Below, one piece after another: positions 24,401 through 39,400 of a DNA stretch of 64,000 nt. Below the pieces are notes generated by a model. That model made no database searches. It was not told where the DNA came from and worked only from the letters and a program-made list of their open reading frames with translations. Position 1 is the first letter of the stretch, and each line of letters begins with the position of its first letter. The position numbers and the translations under genes are program-made. Origin of the DNA: Aquatica leii (lineage: Eukaryota; Arthropoda; Insecta; Coleoptera; Lampyridae); the NCBI GenBank assembly GCA_035610365.1, contig CM069435.1:65159389-65223388 (forward strand). Reading direction: 5' to 3'.

Positions 24401-27400
24401 ATTTGGAAACGCGACGTAACGAATTTTGAGTGCGTGATCGAGAAAGGTCTTCGGGCGAGAATCGTGAAAGCCGGAAAGGAGAAAAACATATCTTTTTTAT
24501 TTATATTATTCATCGCAACAATAATTCATTCATAAAATTTCTTGACATGAACAAATGGCAACCTGAGGATATTAAACGTTTTCCGCTAAAAATTTGGGAT
24601 TAACACTGTTTGAGAATCTGACTTCTTCGAAATAGTACGGTTTTCTCTCTGCCGTAACAACTTGTAGGTGTTGGCCTTCTCTTACTTGTCCCCTTATCAT
24701 TTTCATATATTTTGTTTTATCGGTGTTCACCTGCAACCCAGGTCCGTTTGTTTCTGCTCTGATCTGCTGACTAGCCCCACGTCAACTGCAAAGATGCAAT
24801 AAGTTTAATTTAAATCTACAAACCGTTTATCAGAATACCGTCACCATGAGCGGAAATTCTAAATTAATGAATGCCACTCGGATCCTGAGCTTTTCGATCT
24901 TATGCCGAAGGAAAAGAAGCGACAATTGTCGGGACTGAGTTGATCGCTTCCGAAAATTTTACTTCTTTGTTAATGCTTCAGTGTTTTAGTTCTTGTCTGC
25001 ATAAGAAATATTTCGAAGGTCTTCCTGAGCAAAGATACTACTAGCTGTTTTGACTAAATCGTTTACACCTAAATTAAATATTGCTGGAATTAGTTGTTAC
25101 TCGAGAACTTTGGATTACAAAAGATTCAGAGAAATAGGCGACAGCGTCGACGCTTATTTGTTTGCCGATATGGCTCATATTTCTGGACTCGTAGCTGCAG
25201 GTGTCATTCCTAATCCGCTGGAATACAGCCATGTGGTTATGACAACTACGCATAAAAGTTTAAGGAATCCTAGAGTCGCCGTGATTTTCTTAGGAAAATG
25301 GGTTCATTTGGTTAATCAGAAGGGTGAGAAGATTATGTATGATTTAGAAGCTAAAATATACCAGGCGGTGTTTCCTGGTGCAAGAAGGGCCGCACAATAA
25401 CCCAATTGCTGGAATTGCGACAGCTTTTAAAGAGGCAAAAACGGAAGAGTTTGTTAGCTACAAAAAACAAGTTCTTGCTAATGCCAAATATTTAGCAAAA
25501 AGTTACAAGACAAAGGATACAACATTGCCACTAGTAGTACAGATGTTTACTTAGTATTAGCCAACTTACATGGGACCAGAATCTTTAGTGCGAATGCAGG
25601 AATCATTTTAGAAGAGGTTTCCACAGTGTGTAATAAAAATACAGTTCCTGGAGATAAAAATGCTTCGAGTCCATCTGGCTTTAGATTGGGCACGCCCGCT
25701 AGAACAGCTAGAGGTTTTGTAGAAACAGATTTCGATGTTGATTTTATTGATACGGGAATTAAATCGGCTAAAGAAGTCAATGCTTTGTCTGACCAATGCA
25801 AGTCGGTTTTAAAAAGGTTCTAGAAACCAATGAAGACATTAAAAAGAAAGTTAAAGAGTCAAGTCTAAGCATATACCAATAAGTACCCTATGCCAGATTT
25901 CCCCTATTATTGAAGTGAACGGATGTTTTAATTATAAAATTTTACATATTTTATAAATTGCTTACATTTTAATAAAGGTTTACTTTACTTTGATATACAT
26001 ATCCCTGATCATTTAATCTCGCTTTCTGTCATAGCTTCGAGTATATTGAAAAGTGTAATCGAGACTCTAAACTGCAATTCTTCTGAAATTAGTACATACG
26101 GTAATGTCCGCTTTTTTTATATATGGTATAGATAACTGCTGGACTCTACCTATCTGACATTATTTCGTCATCCCATACTTTCCTTATTTTTATTATATCT
26201 GTTGCCCATAACAAGAAAAGTAAGTAGCCCTTCTTATCTCAAGAGTTTTGTTGGTATGCCATTATCTTTGGGACATTTATTTCCTGCTAATGAACGATTA
26301 CTTCTTGAATTTTTATTGTGTTCGCTCTCTTATATTTTGTTCTTTTTCTTATATCTCTCTCTTCTAGGTTCGTTGGACTAATTTGTCCTTCTTCTTTGTT
26401 TGTTCCCCTTGGAAGTATTGCGTTCACACCTGTTTTTTTCTTTTATGTTCTTTTAGCTTGTTTTTACAGTATTCTAGCGCCCCCAATTTCGTTTGCTTGC
26501 TTCTTTTGGCTTCTTGGTAGAAATTTCTTATTTCGTGGTTCTTCGTGTTTCTTTACCACTTGTTGTGCTTCCCTTTTTTTCTTCTGCATATTCATTTGGC
26601 TTAAGCTCGCTTTTCCTCTTAAATTTTCTTACTCTCTTCTGTTTCTTCCTTGATCTTGACTATCCTAGCTTTGTTTCTATCTTCATGCCATTTTTTACAA
26701 TTGTTACCATACCTTCTCCATTTGCTCTCTTAGGTTTTTTTAGCAGCTAACATGCCGTCTCTGTCTTTTTTTACTGCTTCCCATTTTTTCTCCATTTCTT
26801 ACACTGGCGATTGTTTCTCCAGCTTTTTTGCAACTGTTTCGAATATATATTTTATCTCTTGGTTCTCAAGTGTCATTATATTGGTTTTTTACGCTACTGT
26901 TTTTCCGTTTGAGTTCCCCTAGCAACTCTTGTCTTAATTTTATTAATACCAAAAAGTAGTCGATGGCTGAGTTTGCCCCACGGTAGCTTCTTCTATCTTT
27001 GATGGTATTAGACTCCATCAACACATGGTCATAACCTTCATTTGGTTCATAATTGCAAACTCTACCTTTTTTTTTCTATTCTCATTTGTTTCTGCACGCC
27101 AACTATTGACTCTTATAATATTTCTTTAGCATTCCTGTTTTTCCACCTTTGCGTTATAATCTTCAATAACAATTGTCAAGGTCATTCTTGGGTATTTTAC
27201 TTTTAGTCACGCTTAACTTTTGATATCTTTTTCTTCTATATTTTTCTCCTCGGTTGGTGCATGGTTATGTAGTAGATCCTAACCTTAGTAGGTTCATTCG
27301 ATCAGAGTCGATAATTATTTTTGTTTACTATAAAACCTGTTTCAAACTACTTGTGATCCTCTCCACTATTAAAGAATGTATATTCGTTTAAATTATTCAT

Positions 27401-30400
27401 TTCTATATTTAGTTTTGTTTCTTGTGACGCTAATATTTATATCCTATATTTTTATCTTCATTCTGCACTGCGCTTTGCTCACAGCAGCTTCTCACATTTC
27501 ATACAACAATCTTTATCTCTTGATTTTTTTTATTTGGTTTTTTCATAATCCTGTTCATTGTTGTTGTCGTTGTCATAGGATGCTCCTTTCGCCTATCTAG
27601 TGTTTTTGTTAGTTTTTTTGCTTAAAAGTCTGCCTTCCATTACTTCTAGTCTTTTTGTATTCATGTTCTATTTCTCTCTTCCTTTTTATAATTGCTTCTT
27701 TCTCTTCCGAGATATCTACTTTAACTATTGTTTGTAATTTCATTTGTTTAACCTATAATTTCCGCGCGTCTTTTATTTTGACATCTACTTGCACATTTTC
27801 AGACAATTTAAAAAAATCAAAATTTTTAGCAAAATAAATCGTAAATTACGGACCTGTAGTCTCCTAAGGTTCTTGACACCACGAATAAAAATAAACTGTT
27901 CTAAGAAGTGGAAATTTTTTCTCGGCGATTTGCTGACAAAAAATAAAAACAAAACACTGTTATTGGATAACGCGTAGTTCAATTACTGTGTTAAATAAAG
28001 TTGCTATTCTGCACATTCCTTTCAAGTACACTAAATAATATCTCCTCCATTGGATAAAACAACAAACGTCTAGTCTCCGAAAATTGTTTGTTACTCGCGT
28101 AAATAATTGCACATTTTGTCTAATTCAATTGCATTTGTTCCTACAAAAAATCGATTTTGCAGCTCTTGTCTGTTATTTACTAAAGGGTTAATATCTAGCC
28201 TACAGGCTGAGCAGCGTCTAGTGCCGTTTCTTCCAATCTAACAACCCGTAAAAATTATATTTAAGAAATCGCAAACGGGGCGACTTACTTGCGGAGGAAC
28301 TCTTATGCATAAACCACATTATTCTGCGAACTACGTCATCAAATTCTTACGCAAATTTTTTTTGTAAAAGTACAAGTCATTCTGGTAGAATAAACTATTT
28401 TTTAAAATACCCGCCCAAACATTAATAGAAAACCGCAACTGAAAGTTACTTTGTTGAATTTCATGATTTCCTCATTCCAAATATGCGTGTTGTCAAAATT
28501 CAGCGCTCTATTTCCTGTAAAACAACAATCATCTGAAAATAATATTTTGAAAAAGTTTATTCTTCTTCCGTTTCTAAGACACGGCTTTCATAGGTAGGAA
28601 GACCCCTCCAGTTTCTTCAAGTACTTGCACACACGCCAAAATAAAGTTTATTGAAGATTATTAGATATTGCTCAACCTGCAATCTACGTGTGGTGTGGAA
28701 ATTTTAATTACACTCACCGTACATTAAAACAGTATCACTGTTGTACATAATAAAAAAAATTAATTAAATATTGTGAAGAACCAGTACATTAACACGAATC
28801 ACTTAGCATCAACTAAAAAAATCTTTTAAAAAATCGAAACAGAAACAAATCAGATTGTCGAACTCATTTCTAAGAAAACTGAATTTTGCATTGATTTATC
28901 TGAAGTCTTGTTTCGATTACAACCAAAGATAAACGTGATCGTATACACAAAGTAAATTTTGTTAAGCTAGGTCAGTAATAATGCTAAGAAAGGTTATTCT
29001 CTGCTTCAATTATGTTATTAACAATTGATTTTGTAGATGATGGAAAATTAAAGAAAACAATAATTACACAATAAATCAGTACGCTTCATGGATTTTACAG
29101 CATTTACGCCCATCATTTATCGCATAGTTACAATCAACAAACAATTTTCATTTGTTTATAGATAGTAAGGACTGAAAACTTTAATTGTGGATATCTCAAA
29201 ACTGGGTCACTTTCCACTTCTTTAAAGGAAAAATTTTCATTTAACGCCACAAGGAAACTTTTCCTTAGTTTGTAGTCGTATTTCAGATATATCCTGTATA
29301 TGTCTTAAGTCATGTAACCCGGGTGGTTAATGGCTCAGTTTGGTAACGCAACTACGTTATACCATCTAATGTAATCTTTTCCAAACTGGTACTAGACACC
29401 GTGTTTGGTGGTACGCGAAAATTCAAATATTTTAAAACTAATATATAATATACGGTGCAAATATGTTTGGTGGTACGCCAGGTTTTTAAGTGGTACAGAA
29501 ACTGTGATCTAATGGTTGGAGAGGGTTCGATGTGACGTAATGCCGACAAAACAAATAATCTGTTTTGGTACCTACGTCATTGACTAATTTTTATTTGTAT
29601 CGGCAGGGCTAAACCCTATTGCTTTTTGATCTAGACTTTAGACCTTCAAAACAAAGATAATGCTGCTTGCAAAAACATTAAAATTTTGTGGTACGACGCT
29701 GCAACGGTTAGTCTGGCATTGGATGTGATGTTAACACTATTAGACGTTTTAAAGCTTGAATACTAATCATCCGAAATCAGCAATATTCAATATGTGACAA
29801 ACTATGACGTTTAATACCACAAAAACCAACATAATCAAAAAATCGTAATGATTCAAAAGCTTTTTATACAATCAATATAGAATTATTGCTCTACATTCTG
29901 AAGTTGTCTTCCTCACAATGTTTTTGTTATACTAACTTTTTTACATAAATTTACAGGATCAACTAGTTTTGTATTGATTTTAAAAGACTCAGTTATAATT
30001 GGAACTTAATCAATTATAATTTTGTTGAAAAATATTTTTCTAGTAAAATATAAAAATGAATTAATTACATTTTTAATTATTTTTATGTCAATTTTTGTTT
30101 AACTATTTTTGAAGTAATCAGCAAATATGAACAAGAATTTATTAAGGAAACGAAAAAACACAGCTACAACGAAGTAGAGAAATTTATTGAAGAGAATCAT
30201 TGAAGATCGGGACCCAGCTTGTGGAAGAAGACTCAAGTTATGATTAATAAATCAAAATTAATTTAGTTTAAATAATTTACAATTTTGTTTCAATTTCAAT
30301 TTTGAATTTCAAATTTTATTTGAAGATTAAACATTTAACGTTAATTTGAGAATATTAAGTTTTAAAAATTGGAAATTTAGAATTAACTGAATTACAGGTT

Positions 30401-33400
30401 TCTGCAAGACGTGCCGCTGCATATAAGAAGATCCAAGCAATGTATTGAAGATTTTTACAGAATGTTACTTTTTCTACAAGATTATCTCGATAGATACATA
30501 GAGGTACAAATTTGTTTATATTATTTTTTTATTTGACAAAAATAATTTTATTTCTTGTTTGGTTTTAAAAATAGAGTACAATAATCTATCATTAAGTTCA
30601 AGAAATTTTTATTTTTAACTTTAACTTTTTTAATTACTTTTATTTATAATTATTTGTTGTTACATTAAGATGTTTACACTTTTACGCATAGGATATGTGA
30701 CTGGATTTTTGGATCTCATTATCTCATTGTTCTTTAATAGAATCCCAAGTCATAGGGTCATTGATAATAAAAATTTTTGTTTAGATTTTAAAAATTCTTG
30801 TTAATAAATTTTGACAGAGAACCGACATCATAGCCAACAGAATTTATACTTTTCACAAAAGGAACCTAAAATTTTTATGTAGTCTAAAAAAATTAAAAAA
30901 AAAACGAAAGAAAAATGAAATACTGTATCAAATAAAATGCACTAAAAACTAAAAAAAAATAATGATTTATGTTGGTTACAATTAAACCACGAAATTTTCA
31001 TTTAATATGTGAATAAATACCGTTCTTATTCATTCATCTCTATCAACTAGTCGTTTACTACATACTTGAACTTAACAGCTAACACAATAAATTTGACTAA
31101 TAAACACTTCTCAAAATATTTATTTACATGAAATTACTTTTGGAAGTCGATGCTAAACACATTCGACTTAAAGCTATTGAACTGTCACAGTTACTGCTAG
31201 GAATTAAACCTAGGTCTACGTCTATGCCATACATGGCATCAACTTCAAAAAGTAATTTCATGTAAATAAATATTATTAGTCATATTTATTGTTGTTAGAT
31301 GTGAAGTTCAAGTATGTGGTAGACGACTAGTTGATAGGAATGACTGAATAAGGCAGGTATTTATTCACGTGTTAAATAAAAACTTTTCCGTTTAATTGTA
31401 ACTGAATTAAATCATTATTTTTACTTTTTAGTGGATTTAATTTTTTTCAAGTCTGTTATTTTTTTTTATTTTCAATTTTTTCTTTTTAATGATAACAATA
31501 GTGACATAAGGTATAACAAAAAAAAAGATTTATTTACAAAACCGGTTCAGTAAATATTGGTGTAACTATAAAGGGCAAGTTGTTCGCTTCAACCTCAACA
31601 AGCTAGAAGAGTTATAGAATGGTTATAGCCACTGAAAACCTTGAAAAATTACATCGTTCAAGATAATTTCAGAAAGATATTGCAAAATTGAATTTGGCAT
31701 TACAATGGTTATTTTAATAACGCACTTTACAGAGATGCCCGCCCTTCATCTTTGAACATATAGACCTTTCTTTTATATCACAAATTATGGAGGCACCTGA
31801 TAATGTTCACTCAGAATCATTTCACCGTTTGATCATTTTTTCATAGATCTCAGCATCAGAACATTGCCTAATTTATGTGGGACTACTCTTAACGTACTCC
31901 CTTATTAACAAAATCATTGAAATCGGTCAACGTAGTAAAGAATTATCGCTGAACATTCGTAAACAAAAAGATTCCGACGAATTGACATTGGGACATTTCT
32001 TATAAGAGCAAATTATATAACTAGAAGTGCTGGAGATACTTTTGTACTAGCGTGAATATGTAATTTTAACAACACAACTATAAAACACACAGTGTCTAAA
32101 GGGGAGTTAAGACAATCTATATTTTGAGAACTACGTGTAATGTTTCTGTGGAACTTTTAAAGTTACAACTAAGTATTCTGGTGGTTAAGCGTAGTCATTG
32201 GTACAAAATCGATTGTTTTGCAGTCTACATTCTCAAATCAATACCTACGATTTAGCTAACAACGGCGTCAGCTAACAAATTAGTGAACTTTATGTAACAT
32301 TACACTTTTTATTATCGGAATTAATAGAATATCAAAATTTAAATATATTTTTTGTATTCAATCTCATATGATACCTAAAATTAATACTTTTTAACTTATT
32401 TGACAAATTTTCATTACTTTATTTAAAACTAGCTACATATTTACACGTAATTTAGATGGGATTGTTTTAAATATAATTAATTTTTAAATAACACTAATAA
32501 ATTGTAATGATACTTAAGAAAAACAACGTACAAGTAATTTATATAAAATCATAATTCGATTTTTATAACACTGTCCGCAGATAAGTGTCTCTTTGTTTAT
32601 CTACACTGGTACGCGCCCTAACTTATAACACTTTATTTATTTATTTAAAATTTAAATTTATTCTTAATACTTTCGTACTTCCCACTAGACTAAACCAAAC
32701 TTCTCTCGGACGCCTTTTATATTTTTACGCGCTACCGATAGAAAGGATTGTGGCGATAGCGGCAGCTCTCTCCATTTCGGCCATAAAATGAGCAGTCAAT
32801 GGACAATTTTCTAACATAATGTTCTATTTGGATCGTTTCCTAGTTCTGTTTGTTATTAATTTAGTTCGGGTTTGGTTCGATAACGTTGTTATCGTTAGCA
32901 AACGGCGCTAGACGATCGATGTGGACCACTTTTGGCTTGCTTTTGAGTGGTTTTCGGATACGGTATACGACGTCATTAATACATTGCAAAACTTCATATG
33001 GGCCCTCCCATTTCCACTACAGCTTCGGCGACAAACCACGTCTTCTTTGGGAGTTATATAACCACACTATACTGCTCGGTTGAAACTCACCATCTTGTAC
33101 CTTGACGTCATATCTGGTCTTCATTCTATGGCTGGCAATTTCATCATCAGTTTCAATTTCTTCTTCCAAATTGGAGGTCGCATGGCAGTCCTATTTCGCG
33201 ATCAAACATGATACAGGATGGTGTTCTGCCTGTGTTTTTTATTATCGATATGCCATTAAGCAGAGGTGCAAGTACTGATCTCAATCTCTTTGGGGATCGG
33301 ACACTACTTAGGCTAAGTACTTTCTCATTGTTCGATTCATCCGTTCAACCATGTCATCAGATAATTCAGGATAAAGCAGCGTCGTTCTTTTTAATTTCTA

Positions 33401-36400
33401 ACAGTCGGCAGACCTCTTGAAACAGAGTTGATTCGCGGCCTTGGTCGAAACTCCGAACCGACAAACAAGTCATTTACCAAAACATCAGCGCCTGTAGGTG
33501 TTTCTTGGTTAGGTATGGTATAAGCATCCGTCCATTTCGTAAAATATTCCATGGCCACCAAGATGTATTTGTTTCCTGAAGCAGATTCTTGGAACGGTCT
33601 TGCAATGTCAATCGCTACTTTCTCTAATCTAATATTTCCCTTAGTTTCCCTAATGTCTTCTTCATGCCTAATTGCCCTACTGTACCATCGTGCAGATACT
33701 GCAATACCTTCCACACTCGTCTCTTCGGTACTACCAACTGCAGTCTGTTTTCCGTGCCCTTGACACTTTCTAGGGATTGCTTAAGAAGACTTCCACTCAA
33801 AGAGTCCCACAGTGCCCAGTATGCTTTGATGTTTCTGCACAAAGCACTCACTCCTTCCCAGATTGGTCCTCGGTCGTTTGCCTTCCAATTGAGGAGTAAT
33901 CTTATTTCGGGATCGTTTTCTTGCTCAGGTTCTCACTCGTCATCAACCATAGCAGTTTTTCGGAGACACTGGATCTTTTCTTCAAGTAGCGAATAATGGC
34001 TTCAATATCAGACATGGCGTCAATGTCCCGATGACTGCTTCCGGCACGGTGTTCTGTGCCATGGTCATATTCTTGCAGTAGCCATTTCAATGCGATGTAG
34101 TCCGCTCTTAGTAAAAATTTTCGTCCACACAAATATTTGTAAGAGGGTTTTATGGACTTAACGACTGCTAACAGCTCTCTCCTAGTCACACAGTAATTCT
34201 GTTCTGGCCTGGACAAAACCTTCCTAAAATACGCGATGACTTTCTTGTCCACCTTGTACCTGTGAAAAGACTGCACTTATGACCAGATTACTTGCATTGA
34301 TATCCAAAACAAATTTTCTATCTTGTCTTTGATATCTTACAAACGACAAAGTGACTAGGGCCTGTTTTGGTCGACGAAAAGCAGGAATGGTGGAAAAAAA
34401 CACTACTTAGTGTGTTTCTTAGGCAACGTCTCGTGGACTAATGTGTCCACTTTCTCAGGCCACTGTATTTAATAAAAAAACACAACATAATTAATGCAAG
34501 CATAAATATAACCAGATAATTAGAACTAGTATTTTAACTAATATGAAATTATAAAAATGTTTTGATATTTTAGAGTAACTAAATCTAGTAGGATGTAAAA
34601 AAACAACCCCCCATCTTGTAAACGGTAAAAGATACAGGGTGGCTTAAATTAGGAAAAAGCTGAGTTCTTTAAAATATGTTTACATGCCGGTCTAAAAAAA
34701 TCATTATTGTTCGTTTTCAAAATTTTCCAAAAAATTAAATGTTAGATTTTTTCAATTTTCGTATTTGTTTTAAAAGATTTAAAAAACGTAACGGCACTTT
34801 GTCATTGTCACTTTTTAAGTCCTAAAAATACTCTTTTCAAATTTTTGGCATAAGTTTCATCTCCGGAAAACCATCATTAACTTAGTTCTGATATATGGCC
34901 ACAAACAAAAAAACACTTTGTATTCGGTAAAAATGTTAATCAAAAATTCAACGATGCACATTATGCTGCTAAATCCAAAAATGAGTTTTAATATTTTCTT
35001 ATTCTTTAATCTAGTAGGCGTTGGAACAACTGCAATATTTCTATTTCATCTGTCACATTACTGTTGAAAACGTAGCGTAGTGTTTGTTCGTTATAAGAGT
35101 TTGAAGTGTGTTAACTCTTGTCGTTATTAGTAATATTACTCGTTAGTTTATTGTTTAGTTTACGATGGAACGGGAAATTTTACAAACGAAGTAAAAATTG
35201 TGTAGCTGCTGAAAAGATGTATTCTGATAATTAACCTGAAATCTCATTGAGAGTCGGACTGGGCTAACTAGTTTATTTTACAAAGAAATACATTTTAATT
35301 GCCATGGTTTTAGACCTGGTAACGAGAGAAGGCGAATAGTTTTTTTGCAAATGGTATACCAGAAAATCTGAAGATCAAAATTTCCCTTTTAAAGTAATTT
35401 AATCTGATGAAATCATGATAACCAACAATGGCATGTTCAATCGGTGTAAGAAACATTATTGGGCAACAAACAATCCCCATTTTAAAAAACATCGTGTAAT
35501 TTCCTGGATCCGCGCCTGTCGTCTATTGATATACAAAAAAGTAGTCATAGGAAACATTTGAAAACCATAACTTTCTTACTTTAAACAAAACGCTTTATAT
35601 ATTGCACATTTCGATCGTAGGGAACAACTAATTTATAGTGTCCAATACTTAACTGTTAAAGAATATTACAAGTTTCAATAAAAACAATGACAGTTGCACC
35701 CCCTAACACAGTTGTCGAAACCGCTACTTATTTTGCAATAAAACTGCAATACCGAAACAAAGCTTTGTTTTAAATACGTAAACACGCACCATAACATCTT
35801 GTATAACGACTCCCAAAAAAATGTCAAAATCTCAATTTTTTAAATAAAAACCCAAAATTTTTAGATGTGTTTAACACCAAAAATAACTATGATTTAATAC
35901 ATATGCTTGCCTTCGTTTTCAATTTCTTTGAAGAAACCCGCTTCCGGTATAACCAGAAGCACCAGAATTTTTTAAATAATTTAGTTGAAATGGCCATATC
36001 AACTTTTCTGTTGCCAAACTTTCAAAATTTTCCCACGGTTACTTTTTCGCAATGGCGGCTGGTGGTCAAATGCTTCAATAGGATCATTTCAATACTAAAA
36101 CTTGAAAAACTCATTGTTATATTACATATTTACAATTATAAATTAATAAAACAATTTTTAGTATTTTTTGGAGGGTCATTGACCAAATGACCTAACGGAG
36201 AAGCCGCCACTGCAGTTTTTCGTATATAGATTTACCGGGTTCGTCGTGGGACGTTTAACGGGACACTCTCTTCAAACAAAAAACAATACGTTTCGCCATA
36301 ATTCAAATTATTTTGTTTATATCTTCCCGTATGAATTTTTTGCATATACCAAATTATTCTCTCACTTCTTAGTTAGGTACTCTCTCTTTCAGAAAGTGAC

Positions 36401-39400
36401 ACTTCTATTGATTTTACTGTTTTGACGTGCTGAGTGGGCACAGTTTTGTGGCCACTGTAATTTGCGTAAAGATATTTTTTTAATGGGAGTTTTAAAAACA
36501 AGTAAATTATTTAATCTTTGCTAATAAAATCAATTTCATTCAAATATTGTCTTTTTTCCCCACCCAGGCCCCCCTCTGACACTGTCGCTGTTAGTACATA
36601 ACATTGTTGTTTAGACGTATTTGATTTATGCTCTTCTGTCGACGCTGTTTTTAAAAAATAATGCCTGAACACGAATCTGAGCGCAGGAGTTCGTTAAAAT
36701 GTTATTATAAAGAATGAGTAACTTTTTTTTCGGGCTCTGAAGATGTCCAGTGTAACGAAAACTTAGCTTATGCAAGAACGACAACACTGGAATTATCCAG
36801 AATGGAAAATTGTATTAACAATGCAACCCGTGGAAAACTGAATTCTATGATAATATTGGTAACACGCTACAATAAACTGGTGCTGGCAAAAGGATATATT
36901 TCAGGAATTACATCCAAATTTTGAACCAGATATTTGGATTTACCCTCAAATAAAACTCTTAATTTCATCAGAATAGGCAGATTGAAAAAAAATCCACGTA
37001 TGTAGTTCTATTCAAGACTGAATTACAACTTCCAAAATGAGCCATAAGAAAACTACTACATAAGATTATCTGCACAATAAAAATCAACCACTTGGCTAAT
37101 TGTATTTGGATTATGAAGCTACTAGATTAACTTTAAGTAATATAAGCAACTATTTAAAGTGGACGATATTTGATATCGCTGCTCTATTTAAGAGAACGAA
37201 GAGAGGCATGTAGTCAGATTCACCTTTCACTCTGCAAGAATAATGATTTTAGCTGTTACTTTATAAAGGTTCTTGTTAAAAATTAGATAAGTGGTAGGAT
37301 AAAACATGCAGCTAGTGACCATACCAGTAAAGAGTTTCTACGAAACAGTGCGGTGGCGGAACTGTGTTAATGCAAAATATCCTTAAGAGATGTGCCAAGC
37401 GCTTCAAACTAAATACAACTGGAAATCAGAATATTTTGAACATTTGTTACGGTACCTTTAAATGAAACGGGCAAAAAACTATTATAAGTACTCTAGTGCT
37501 AGCTTAAAACTTGAGAACTTTAAGTTGAAAATTTACGTCTCATCATATTTTTCATGTGTTGTAAGAGTTGGATGTACAAAGTGCATTAGAATACTGTCTA
37601 ATATAGTCTGTAAAATTTAACATTTTCAGTTTCGGATTAGCGCTTTATTTAACACCGACATATATACACTATTGCCGTTTCCTTCTTCCATGTAGGATTT
37701 CATCAAGTAAAGCGAGCACGTACATTAGTTATCTGAATTAAGAATTACACTACACGTTTGAAAGTATTCGTCATAACAACCATTAGGTTAGAAAGAAATA
37801 CCAAATAAAGCAACCATGCGCTTTCTTAAACACATTTAAAAATTTTACAAACAAGTTTTGAATGGGATTATTCATTTAGTTTTTCAAATATTTTTCCAAG
37901 AGTTTGTGAATTTGATTTACAAACTTATAGTTTTTCTTTATTGGTTTCTCCAGAATCAAACTTTGATTAGGTACTTTACTCAATAATTTTAATTAGAAGT
38001 AGTGATTATTATTATAAATTACAAAAATAAACAAAACCAATTTTAAGAACAATTTTTTTCCTTCAGGTTTTTAAGCAATATCCATTAAGCCGAGACCTTG
38101 TTTCTTTACTTATTGAATATGTCGAATTGGAATACGAAGTGCTGTATCTCTCCAACTGTTACTCGGCAGAATATCAAAAACAAGTGGAAAATCGAATATT
38201 AACTTATCTTTTACTGCTTTTATATGATCCCAATGAAAAGAAAGGTACAAATCGAAAAAACCCAGTAGATGGTAGTGCAATAAATGCTTTATACGTAATT
38301 AAAAATGTTAAACCAGATTATAAAAGAGAACACGATTTAATAGAAAATTTAATGACCAAACTATTATTGAAGTTGAATGTATTAGATACAATGAATGAGT
38401 TTCGAAAAGGCAATGTAGAGTCAGTTAATGCCGAGAAAATGTTGCAAGTTCCCAGGCTACAAGAAATTTCTAAGCAATTACAACATTGCAGTTACGTTAA
38501 TGATTTACCTGAATCGGACGATGAAATACAAGAGATTGATGTAAGTATTTAATAATAGTGTTATTTTATAGACTGTTCCTTTTTTCCTGTATTTATGACA
38601 CAATTTAGATCTACCATATTTTCCCATCATCTTGATGCCAAGTTATTTACGTAAAAAACTAACGATTTTTTAGCAGTTGGAAATGATTTTTGTGACGCTT
38701 CTCCCAGTCGCTTGGAAGATAATAGGAGTTGAAGTAGGTAGAACACCTTACTTTTAGATATTTAATTCTTGAATTTCGATCTGTTTGCTTTCGTTAACTT
38801 CTTCAAGTAATTCTTTTGCCAGCTGCCCATATACCACACTTCATCTATTGTACGTACATTTGTGGTACATCTTACGAACATTCGTCCTTGTAGATACGTT
38901 AAAGTTAGTACACTGTGCGTACTTAATATGTACAAGGAACGATAGTTCCGTTTTAACTATCTTTCAATCTTATATGTGGTCTTAAAATGTAAAATTAGAA
39001 GCCAATTATACAGGTTGATTTTTTTGAAAACGATCCATCTTAATATCTAGAAACAAAAATGTTATGTGCAAAATGCCGAAACCGGTCTATTTTGGTTGTG
39101 AGGGGGACATTGACTTAGTGTAGTTTTAGACCTGCAAGTGCATCCCCTTCGTCGGGGCTGCAGCACATCCAGAAATATGCAATGGAAAAGGGAGTTAAAA
39201 AGTTTATTTGTTGAAAAATCCTTTTAACCTCTGTTTAACCGTGTAATAGTTTTCTATTTCTGCGATTAGTTTTTAAGAAGACGTTACTTTTGTGATAACA
39301 TTTGCAAGGTAAAATAGGTGAATCTTTTTCGGTTGTTATCAAGTAATTTCTGAAATTATAATTGTTTCTTATGCATTGACATTGACAATTATTCAGTTTT

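Noticed and set aside
25050..25400. Functional SHMT gene
   Set aside because: The N-terminal third is mostly deleted, with at least two frameshifts and a premature stop, and the copy has no introns.
26318..27837. Apparent membrane-protein genes on the + strand
   Set aside because: Antisense shadow of the LINE endonuclease; minus-strand motifs are in the correct order.
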